DNA from: Bacteroidales bacterium
GTDB lineage: Bacteria > Bacteroidota > Bacteroidia > Bacteroidales > F082
Direction: 5' to 3'
DNA length: 64,000 nt
Assembly (NCBI GenBank): GCA_016284305.1
Contig: JAEEON010000018.1
Coordinates: 18,728-82,727, forward strand
The translations under genes and the position numbers were made by a program. Below, one piece after another: positions 50,913 through 60,300 of this stretch (position 1 is its first letter; the number at the start of each line of letters is the position of its first letter). The notes below the pieces were generated by a model. That model was not told the origin of the DNA. It did no database searches and was given only the letters and a program-made list of their open reading frames with translations.

Positions 50913-53900
50913 TTATTTAACCACGATTTTACCGACAAACACGTTGCCTTGAGCATCGGTGACCTTTACGGTGTAGATGCCACTATTTTGCAAGGCTTCG
51001 ATGGTCTTGGTGGATTGTGTGAAGTGCTCAGTGCGGATCAGGCTGCCGAGGGTATTGTACACCTGCATGGTAGCTCCATTCAGATCAACATTGCCATTCA
51101 GCTCAACGGTGATACGCTCTCCCTTGTTCGCTGGGTTGGGGAAGAGGCTTAAGCTGTTGTCACCGCTGATGTGGAGCATGAATGGATCGCTGGCCTTGCC
51201 GATGACAGCATCATTGACAAACACCACTTGCTCTTCGGCATTGTATTGGTTGCCTTCATTATAGATGTTGAAGCTCACAGTTTCATCTTCGTTGCCATAG
51301 ACGGTCAAGAAGGCGATGTATTGGTTGAGCGGTTCGACATACAATAACTTGGCGCTACCACGGCATTCGCCATTGACGAAGGCGCCGATTTCAACTTGTT
51401 CTGAGGCATTGACCACCGAGTTGGCAGGAAGAGCAGCCATGACGTTGATGGTGTTGGCATAAGCGTCGTCAGGCATCCAGTAGTTGCCTTCGGTAGTGAT
51501 GTTGGCGCGAACATCAACTCGGCTGCTGGCGGGATAGACGAAGGAAGTGCTCTCGTTAGCCATGGAGTTGTATTTGTAACCTTCGCCAGGCGTCAAGGTA
51601 GTCAAGTTGCCCCACCATCCATAATTGTCGATGTAGGTGGTGAATGCATTGCGTGACTTGATGACATCATTTTCAGAAGGATTGAGGTCGGCCAAGGCAA
51701 CAGAAACATCCATGGGCTGGCTCACGGGATAACCAATCCAGTTCCAACCTTTCACGATATTGATCGGGTGTTCGGTTGGATTCACGATGCTTCCGGTCAG
51801 AGTGATATCCAAGGCAGTGGTGTTCTTGATCTGATACATCTGTGTGATGTCATAGCTGTTCAAGTCACCGTACCAGCCTCCTTCATCGTAAACTAAGGAG
51901 TGTAATTGACTCTTAATCTGGATGCAATTGTCGCCCAAAGCATTTTCAAGGGTTGCGAGACCTTCGGCACCATCAAGGTCGATGTAGGTGGAGAACCAGT
52001 TAAAGGCGCTGCTGAGGCTGATGACCTGTGAAGTGGAAGATTCAAAGTGAGCCACGACGTTTACGGCTTCAGTGACGGTGAACGTAAGGGTTTCCTCAGT
52101 ACCGATCTCCACGCCGTCCTTGGTCCAGTTGATGAAGTGGTATCCGCTGGCAGGAGTGGCGGTCAGCGTAGCACTGCTTCCATGTTCATAAGTGCCGGTG
52201 CCGGTGATGCTTCCACCCATGGCTGGGTCAGCAGTAGCAGTCACAGCATAGGTGTTCAAGCTGAAGTTGGCAACCAAGGTGCGGTCGCCAGCAGCCGTGG
52301 AAACACAGGTGGCATTGGTGCAATAAACAGTGCCGTTTTCTGTCCAGTTGACAAAGCTGTAGCCTTCGTTAGCCGTCGCTATCAGCGTGACGGTAGCACC
52401 GTGGCTGTATTGGCCAGCGCCTGTGACGGTACCGGCGTCTTCGGGATTCACGAGTGCAGTAATGGTGTAAGTGTTCAACGTGAAGTTGGCCACATAGTTG
52501 GCGTCTTCGGTTACTTGGAATGAGTAGGTGGCATTGGTGCTTACCTGGGTGCCATTTTTGGTCCAATTTGCGAAGGTGTAGCCTTCATTGGCCGTAGCTG
52601 TCAAGGTGGCGGTGCTGCCTTCAACATAGCTGTCAGCTCCGGTGACGGTACCACCGTCGGTTGGGTTGGCAGTCACGCCTATAGTATAGTAAGTCGGCAG
52701 GGCTTCGGAGAAGTTAGCCACGAGGTCACGGTCACCAGTGACGGTGAAGCTGTAAGAGGCTTCGCTACTCACCGCAGTGCCGTTCTCGGTCCAGTTCACG
52801 AAATGGTAACCATCGTAAGGTGTGGCAGTCACTACACAAGTCTCGCCATAGTTGAAGTTGCCGTTTCCAGTGGACTGGTCTGCGCCTTCCACGATGGTGA
52901 TGTTATCAACGGCCAGGAACCATTGGTCGGAACAATTCCAGTGGCGGATAGCAATATAACCCATGCCGCTATAGGCACTCAGGTCAACGGTATAGGGCGT
53001 AGCGCTATATCCTGCAGAGGACAATGACAAAGTCCAAGTCTGAAGGGTCGTGAAGCTGGCGGTGTTGGTGTTGCCAGTCGTTGAAACCATCACGGAGAAC
53101 GTCTCTGCGCAATAACTGGTGTTTCTGGCACCTGCATAGAAGGAGATGCTTCCGCCCAAACGAACTTGCGGAGAAATGAGATAGTTGTCGGGCGTGACAG
53201 CGGTGCCAGAGCCACTTGTAGAGCCGGAAATGTAGGACTCGGAGAGCATGAATCCATCGGAGTTGTTGTAGCCGTATCCGCTGGTGAAGTCATTGTTGGT
53301 GGTGGGGTAAGCAGTGTTATGCATCCAGTTGTTGGGTGAATTGCCTGTGTTGCCTTTCAAGATAGTCCAGCCTTGGGTGCCGCCTTCAAAGTCATAGACG
53401 AGGTCGTCTCTATTGCGACTGCCTACGGTGACATAGCCGCCTTCGGTAGGATTGGCCGTAGCGGTGATGTCATAACTGTTGATCGTGAAGTTGGCGACCA
53501 GGGTGGTGGCTTCGGTCACGGTGAAGCTATAAGTGGGATTGGTGCTCACGGATACGCCGTTCTTAGTCCAATTGGTGAAGGTGTAACCCTCATTGGCGGT
53601 GGCGGTCAAAGTGGCTTGGGCACCATGGTAGAAATTGCCTGTGCCACTGATGGTTCCGGCTGCTGTCGGGTTGGCGGTAGCACTAACTACATACACGTTT
53701 ATCGAGAAGTTGGCCTCGTAAGCACCAGCGGTGGTTTCATCGACGGTGAAGCTGTAGGAAGTGTTGGTGGAAACCACGTTGCCGTCCTTGGTCCAGGCTG
53801 TGAAGTTATAACCCGCGTTGGCGGTAGCGACCAAGGTGCAGGTGCCATTTTCATAATAGGTGCCTGCACCGGTGATGGTTCCACCTGCTGTCGGGTTGGC

Positions 53901-56900
53901 CGTAGCGGTGATCTCGTAGGAGTTGCCGCTTCCTGCTGCGACGTTGCCGCTGAGGCTGACCGTGGCGCTGGTGGTGCCTGAAGCCAAGGTCATGTCGCCC
54001 GAATAATAGCCAGGGCTCACATTGGAGCTGAGGCGTACATAGACGTTGGCGCGGATGCTACCATTGGATGGCGTCAGAGTCATCGTGCTGTTGTAGGTGC
54101 CGTTGCTGGTGGCGCAAACTTCAAAGCCAGTGGGGGCCGTGACGGTCAGGTTGGCCTGGAGGTTGCTGCCAATGACAGCGACACTCTGTGGGTTGGAGGC
54201 CGTGGCACCTGAGGTGGATTCAAAGCCGGTCAGGCTGGTAGGCGACACGGAGAGATATCCGTCAGTGCTGGGCACCTCTTTGGTGATTTTCATCTGAGCA
54301 TTGACCTGGAGCGAGTTAGCTGTAACGGAAACACTTCCGGTTGGGTCAGGGTTCGTAGAGTCATTCCTGTAATAGATGGCTCTGTTGGCATTTGTAGAAT
54401 AGGTGTAGAATTGGCTGTTGGTGGTCCAAGCACCCGTGTTGTCGTCAACGGTGAGGAGCACGTTGCTTGTCCCGTTATAGGCAAATGGCGTGGTCAGTGT
54501 GATGGTGTTCCAGCCTTGATTGAAAGTTACGCTGCCAGAGAAGACACATTGGCTGCTGGTCACAGTTGACCATGCCGTGATGTTAGAACTTGCGGTATGA
54601 GACATGTAGATCAGGAGACTCCTAGGATTGGAGGAAGTCGATGTGTTGTAGTAGAAACTGATGGCAGTAATGGTGCCTGCTGTACCCAATTCTGCAGCAG
54701 TGTATATTTGCTGGGTGAGTGAATACTTGTAGTAGTCACCGGTGGGTAAATAGTTGCCGGAGGTGGTGCCGCTACCAATGGTCACTTCGCCGCCTTGAGG
54801 TGCGAGGAAGATACCGACCACAGTAACGTTGTAATTCGGCATGGTGAAGCTGTTCCCGTTAACATTGACAGTAGTGCTTGCATCGCCAGTCTTATAAACC
54901 ACCCAGCTGTCGAACACATAACCCGTGGCGGGTGTAGCGGTCAAGTTAACAGTATTGCCTTGAAGCGCATACGCTAAATCAGCAGAGATAGTGCCATTGG
55001 TTGCAGGTGCCAGAGTGACTTCCAGACCTTGGACAAAAGTGGCGCTCACCGTCACATCGCCCTCAGGCATGGTGAATTGGTTGTTGGTCACAGGGATGTT
55101 GGTGTTGCCCTTCTTGACAGTCCATGAAGAGAGGCAATAACCCGTTTCGGGAGTTGCCGTCAACGTTACCGTTGAATTGGCGTAAGCTTGTGTTGGAGCA
55201 CTGATGGTGCCGTGCTCAACAGGATTGCAGGTGATGTTGTATTTTGTGCCGCCTACCACCTCGATGGTGCCAAGATAGGTAACCTTATCAAATCCAAATA
55301 CGCAGAGGGTCAGCTCGCTGCCAGGGGTTAGGTTGCTGCTGTTGAGAGCGATGGTGGCTGAGCCGTTGCTCACCGTGGCCTTGCCCAAAATGTTATGGCT
55401 GGCATCGGTAATGGTGGCTACAGCTCCGTTGCCGTTGGTGACATTGACTACATAGCTGGGAGATCCCAAGGTAATGCTGCCAGTGTGGGAGACCGTCATG
55501 GCGGTCGGGGTCTTGGTGCGGATCAGCATACTCGGGTCACCATAGAGAATCCAGGCTTGGTAGGTGCCAACAGCGGATTGATCTGAACCGTAATTGTCGA
55601 AAATACCAAATAGACCATTGATGGAGACACCACCCCAACTGTGTTTGGTACCACCGGAGCTGGAAAGTCCAGCCAAAATATCGACGCATTCGTCTTGTGC
55701 CCACATGGGCGGGATCCAAGGTTGGCTGATGTAAGACATCAAGGTGCCGATAGCACCAGTGGGATTGCTGTTGTTGGTGGCGTTCATCCAAGCTTCAGCG
55801 AAGCAGTCACTGCTATGGTCGTATTTACCAACAAGGCAGGCTACTGACCAAATAAAAGGCAACTTGTTCTCGTTGGTCAAGGCATTCACATGGGAAACGC
55901 TATAGCTGGCGACACCCCACATCGTCTCTGCACCATGGTTGCAGTAGTTGACGATACCGACACCACCGTTGATGTCAGAAGAAATCTGAGAAGCAGTAGC
56001 AGTATATCCACTGAGGTTCTCATAACGCTGATAGACAGTAGAATAACCATAGTTTAACAGGTCGGTGCGGATGACATCCATGTGCTGGTAGTCATCCTCG
56101 CCGTTATGGCCGGAACCACCTTCTTTTTTGGCGATACCTTCAGCATTTTGAAGCCATGTAGCGGAAGTTGTCAAGTCGCGCTCATAGGTGATGACACGGT
56201 TGCATTGTGTGGTCACACGGGCTGCTGTGCTGGCTGAGAAACGGCCGATGATAACATCGTTGTAGTAGTCGCTACCGACAATTTGTCCGTAGGCATTGTC
56301 GCCCAAGCCACTGTATGATGAGCCTCCACCGGAGTAGGAGTAACCAGGGATCTGGGCCACGTCGCCGACGAGCAACACATGGGTGATGTTATTGTTGGCG
56401 TTGTATTGGCTCTGAATATAGTTCTTAATGGCTGTATAAGAGGAACCGGCAGTGCTGGTTCCCACGATGGTGGTGTTGATGCCACGAGTCTTCTTCCAGT
56501 TGACGAAGTCGGTCATGGAACTGATGAAGTTGTCGTAGCAGATAATGAGCAAGTCGCCATCTTCATTTAATGCCGTGTATTTAGCCATTGCGGTCTCATA
56601 GTTGATGAAGTGACGTTGATAGATGGACTTAAAGTCTTGTCCCATCTTGACTTCATTGCTTCGGCGGCTTTCAATGATGTTGCTTCCTTTGTCGTTGACC
56701 TTGTACATCTCCACAGTCATGTCATAGTACACACGGAGGGTCTTGGTGACAGGGTTGTAAGCGAAGGGATAAACGGCCATGTTCTGTCCGCGGAAGTCGC
56801 GGATGATGTATGGTTCATACATTCCCAAATTCTTCTTGGGGAAGAAAGCATCTTGCTTGTAGCACTCGCCATAGGTATATGGCACGGTCTCCGGGTCGAT

Positions 56901-57296
56901 TTGACGAGAGAAGTTTCCTTTGGAAGGGGCGACCTCGATGCCTTCAAAGTCCATGTACTGGGCATCGATTACGCGGACATTCATCTGTGCCTTGTCTCCA
57001 ATCATGATCGGGATACCAGTCATAGGCATGTCAGGCTCGCCCGCATTGGCGGTGCTGACTGACTTGGGGACGGTAATCACGTAAGCTTCTCCGTTAGGAG
57101 TCTTTACCATGGTGGTGTAGAAACCGGGAACCTGAACGTTGACCTTGATGCTGCTCTCTGAAGAAGAGATGAGCTGAGTCTTGAAAGTGCCAGGGTTGTC
57201 GCTGAGGACTTTGTTCCATTCAGGCTCGACTTGAAGTTGTGCGAAGCCCACTGAGCAGAGCAGGCTGAGCGCAAGGAAAAATAAACCTTTTTTCAT
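50913..57296 (-). CDS. Gingipain-like (C25) cysteine protease with InlB-type repeats, cleaved-adhesin domain and type IX sorting domain
   Basis: A 2127-residue secreted protein with a signal peptide (residues 1-19) and a propeptide-like region to about 230. The C25 catalytic domain has its likely His at 454 (VNYCNHGAETMW) and Cys at 487 (WSVACLVG). After an Ig-like domain come two repeats of the type GTISA...FTMP, a jelly-roll-like module (YYKYSLTQQIYTAAELG), a beta-sandwich (LSVSPTSLTGF), and six InlB-type repeats (ATANPT..GG...GYTF.NWTKNG). The third of these is split by a cleaved-adhesin-type domain of about 170 residues. A GWNW double module and the sorting domain (SLFPNPANKG to KIVVK) end the protein. 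It is probably cleaved and surface-attached through type IX secretion. Substrate is unknown. Confidence 0.88.
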   Translation of the reverse strand: MKKGLFFLALSLLCSVGFAQLQVEPEWNKVLSDNPGTFKTQLISSSESSIKVNVQVPGFYTTMVKTPNGEAYVITVPKSVSTANAGEPDMPMTGIPIMIGDKAQMNVRVIDAQYMDFEGIEVAPSKGNFSRQIDPETVPYTYGECYKQDAFFPKKNLGMYEPYIIRDFRGQNMAVYPFAYNPVTKTLRVYYDMTVEMYKVNDKGSNIIESRRSNEVKMGQDFKSIYQRHFINYETAMAKYTALNEDGDLLIICYDNFISSMTDFVNWKKTRGINTTIVGTSTAGSSYTAIKNYIQSQYNANNNITHVLLVGDVAQIPGYSYSGGGSSYSGLGDNAYGQIVGSDYYNDVIIGRFSASTAARVTTQCNRVITYERDLTTSATWLQNAEGIAKKEGGSGHNGEDDYQHMDVIRTDLLNYGYSTVYQRYENLSGYTATASQISSDINGGVGIVNYCNHGAETMWGVASYSVSHVNALTNENKLPFIWSVACLVGKYDHSSDCFAEAWMNATNNSNPTGAIGTLMSYISQPWIPPMWAQDECVDILAGLSSSGGTKHSWGGVSINGLFGIFDNYGSDQSAVGTYQAWILYGDPSMLIRTKTPTAMTVSHTGSITLGSPSYVVNVTNGNGAVATITDASHNILGKATVSNGSATIALNSSNLTPGSELTLCVFGFDKVTYLGTIEVVGGTKYNITCNPVEHGTISAPTQAYANSTVTLTATPETGYCLSSWTVKKGNTNIPVTNNQFTMPEGDVTVSATFVQGLEVTLAPATNGTISADLAYALQGNTVNLTATPATGYVFDSWVVYKTGDASTTVNVNGNSFTMPNYNVTVVGIFLAPQGGEVTIGSGTTSGNYLPTGDYYKYSLTQQIYTAAELGTAGTITAISFYYNTSTSSNPRSLLIYMSHTASSNITAWSTVTSSQCVFSGSVTFNQGWNTITLTTPFAYNGTSNVLLTVDDNTGAWTTNSQFYTYSTNANRAIYYRNDSTNPDPTGSVSVTANSLQVNAQMKITKEVPSTDGYLSVSPTSLTGFESTSGATASNPQSVAVIGSNLQANLTVTAPTGFEVCATSNGTYNSTMTLTPSNGSIRANVYVRLSSNVSPGYYSGDMTLASGTTSATVSLSGNVAAGSGNSYEITATANPTAGGTITGAGTYYENGTCTLVATANAGYNFTAWTKDGNVVSTNTSYSFTVDETTAGAYEANFSINVYVVSATANPTAAGTISGTGNFYHGAQATLTATANEGYTFTNWTKNGVSVSTNPTYSFTVTEATTLVANFTINSYDITATANPTEGGYVTVGSRNRDDLVYDFEGGTQGWTILKGNTGNSPNNWMHNTAYPTTNNDFTSGYGYNNSDGFMLSESYISGSTSGSGTAVTPDNYLISPQVRLGGSISFYAGARNTSYCAETFSVMVSTTGNTNTASFTTLQTWTLSLSSAGYSATPYTVDLSAYSGMGYIAIRHWNCSDQWFLAVDNITIVEGADQSTGNGNFNYGETCVVTATPYDGYHFVNWTENGTAVSSEASYSFTVTGDRDLVANFSEALPTYYTIGVTANPTDGGTVTGADSYVEGSTATLTATANEGYTFANWTKNGTQVSTNATYSFQVTEDANYVANFTLNTYTITALVNPEDAGTVTGAGQYSHGATVTLIATANEGYSFVNWTENGTVYCTNATCVSTAAGDRTLVANFSLNTYAVTATADPAMGGSITGTGTYEHGSSATLTATPASGYHFINWTKDGVEIGTEETLTFTVTEAVNVVAHFESSTSQVISLSSAFNWFSTYIDLDGAEGLATLENALGDNCIQIKSQLHSLVYDEGGWYGDLNSYDITQMYQIKNTTALDITLTGSIVNPTEHPINIVKGWNWIGYPVSQPMDVSVALADLNPSENDVIKSRNAFTTYIDNYGWWGNLTTLTPGEGYKYNSMANESTSFVYPASSRVDVRANITTEGNYWMPDDAYANTINVMAALPANSVVNASEQVEIGAFVNGECRGSAKLLYVEPLNQYIAFLTVYGNEDETVSFNIYNEGNQYNAEEQVVFVNDAVIGKASDPFMLHISGDNSLSLFPNPANKGERITVELNGNVDLNGATMQVYNTLGSLIRTEHFTQSTKTIEALQNSGIYTVKVTDAQGNVFVGKIVVK

Positions 57297-57328
57297 ATGT
57301 TAAATTAATTTAAGTTATTAAAATGGGA

Positions 57329-57353
57329 GGAGCCGGCGATAATCGCCGGCTCC
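57329..57353. terminator. GC-rich hairpin between the two C25 protease genes
   Basis: GGAGCCGGCGAT pairs perfectly with ATCGCCGGCTCC. It begins 9 bases after the upstream gene's stop. On the minus strand it is followed by CCCATTTTAATAA, a weak T-run, so partial termination or RNA stabilisation are both possible. Confidence 0.6.
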
Positions 57354-57362
57354 TATGGATAA

Positions 57363-60300
57363 TTATCTTACAATCAGTTTTCCATAATAGACATTGCCTT
57401 CTTCGTCCATGACTCTCAAGGTATAAATGCCTGAAGCCATGATACCGGAGATGGTGTTGCTCACTACCTCGTTGCGAACCTCAACACCCAAAGCGTTGAA
57501 GACTTGGACATGAAGTTTGCCTCTGACCATGTTGGGCAGGTCGAGTCTAGCCTCTTGTCCGCGTTCCACTGGGTTGGGGAAGAAGGTGATGAGGTTGTCA
57601 ACGTTGACATGGAGCACAAATGGATCGGTAACAGTACCAATCACCATGTTGTTGGTGTAAACTACTTGCTCGTTGGCAGTGAAGGTTTCACCGTCGTTAT
57701 AAACCTTGAAGCTGACTTCTTCATCATCGTTGCCGAAGATGGTCAGGAAGGCCACATATTGGTTGAGCGGCTCGACAAACATCAGCTTGGCAGCGCCACG
57801 GCACTCGCCATTGACAAAAGCACCGATTTCCATATTCTCAGAGAGGTTCAGGTTGTCGGCGTTGACTGTGGCCATGACATTGCCGTTGAAGGCGAAGTCC
57901 TCTGAAGCGGGAGTCCAGTAAGTTTCCACATTGTTAAGGACCACATCGTTGATCTTGTTGCCACGTTGGTAGGTCAAGTTGGTTGAGCTATTATTGTAGG
58001 AGCGATACATGTAACCGTTACCAGGAGTCAATGCATTGAGCGTGCCCCACCAGCCGTATCCTTCAACGTAGGTGGTATAGCTGTTACGACCCTTAATCAT
58101 GTCGTTAGCCATGGGTTGGAATCCACCCAATGCAGTAGCGATATCCAAAGTCTCGTCCATAGGATAACCGATCCAGTTCCAGCCATTGGCCAGCGTGATG
58201 GGGTGGTTGTTAGGATTAGCAGCAGGGCCGCTGAAGCTGATTTCTTCGGTGTTGCCGACTCGGATCTGATACATTTCTTCATTGTTCATTTCAGTCAGGC
58301 CACCGAACCATTCACCTTCCGAATAGGTGACGAAGTTTTGCTGTGACTTGATTTGGACACCATTGCTACCCAGGGCATTTTCAACAAGGCTCAGGCCTCC
58401 GTTGCTGAGTTCAATGTAGCTGGAGAACCAGTTCCAACCTGCGTTCAAGGTCTGGTTCTGGGTGACCGCAGCGATGAAGTTGGCGACTAAATCTCTATTG
58501 CTGTCAGAAGTGAAGACCCAATAAGCATTGGTGGAGACTTCCACACCGTTTTCGGTCCAGTTGACGAAGATATATCCCTCGTTAGGAATAGCCGTAAGTC
58601 TGACGGTGCCTTGGTCGGCATATTGTCCAGTACCGGTGATGGTGCCGCCTTCAGCGGGGCTGGCGACTGCGGTGATGGTATAATAGACGACATCGCCTTG
58701 GTTGACTTGACCCAAGAGGTTGACCTGGGTAGTAGCATCGCCAGAAGTAAGGGTGATGGATTCAGAGTAATTGCCTTGGGCAAGACCAGCCTTCATTCTA
58801 ACATAGACATTGGCGGTGAGCAAATCGGTTTTGGTCAAGGTCAGCGTGCTTCCAAAGGTGCCGTTTTCAGTAGCACAGATCTCAAAGTGTTCAGGAGCAG
58901 TGATGGTGACATTGGCTGTCAAGTCAACACCGATGACAGCGAAGTCAAACACGTCCGACGGGCCCTCGCCCTCTTTGTAGGAGAAGCCTTCCAAGGGGTT
59001 CGGGAGTGCGGTCAGCGTAGGACCTCCGGCAACACCCTTCTCGAAAATAATCTGGTTGTTGTATTGGCAGGTGCGCGTTGAGGCAGAATGGCTTGTGGTA
59101 GGATCATACTCACCATCATCGGTGACATCATAAATGGCTCTGGTGGAACCAGTGTTATAATCATAGAAATAATGGCGTTGACTCACAACATAGCTTCCAG
59201 TGCAGTCGTCAACGGTGAGCATCAGGTTGCTGGTGCCGTTGTATTCAAACGGGGTGTCCAGAGTGAAGGTGTACCAACCGAGTTGCTCGAAGGTCATGGT
59301 GCCTTGATAAACAAGGTCGCTTGAGGATACCGTCGTCCAAGAAGAGACGGTGGAATTATTGGTGTGAGTCATGTAAATCTTGAACGTTCTAGGACCTGTT
59401 GTGGAGGCTGCTCCACTGCTAGTGCCTGCGAAGTAGAGTTGGAACGCAGTGATGGTGCCTGCATCGCCAACCTCGGCTGAGGTGTAAATCTGTTGCGAGA
59501 GGCAATAGCTGTAATACACATGGGTTGGGAGGACATAGCCGTAGCTGATATCAGTGCCACTTCCCACGGTAACTTCTTGGAAGTCGTCTTTGATGATAGC
59601 AAATACGGTGACGTCGTATTCAGGCATGACGAAACTGTTGTTGGTCACTTCGATGGTGCTCTCAATATCACCTGTCTTATAAACGAGCCAACGGTTCAGT
59701 TGGAAGCCACTGTTGGGGTTCACACTAAGGTTGACAACATCGCCAGGATATGCCGTGGTCGTGTTAGCGCTGATGGTACCGTTGGGTACTTCACTGATGG
59801 TGATGTTGTAGAGAGGAATCTCGGTAAAGATAGCTGTGTATGAGGCGTCTCCGGTCACGATGAAGCTGTAAGAAGCATCCGTGGAAACCATGTTGCCATT
59901 CTGCTGCCATCCAGCGAATGCATAACCTGTGTTGGCGGTGGCGTTCAACGTGCAAGTGCCGTTCTCATAATAGGTGCCAGCACCGCTGAAGGTACCACCG
60001 TTGGCAGGACTGGCATTGACGCTGATGGTGTATTGCGTGCCGCTACCAGGGTTGACGGTGCCGCTGAGGCTGACCGTGGTGCTGGTACTGCCAGAGGCAA
60101 TGGTCATCGTGCCATTGTAGTTGTTCTGGTTGAGAGCTGCCTGTAAACGGACATAAACCATCTGGCGAAGGCTGCCGTTTGAAGGAGTGAGGGTCAACGA
60201 CGTGCTATAGTTACCCGTAGCCGAGGTGGAGGCTTCATAGCCAGCAGGCAAGGTGATGGTCACGTTGCTTTGCAGGTTGGAACCGACAATAGACACGCTT

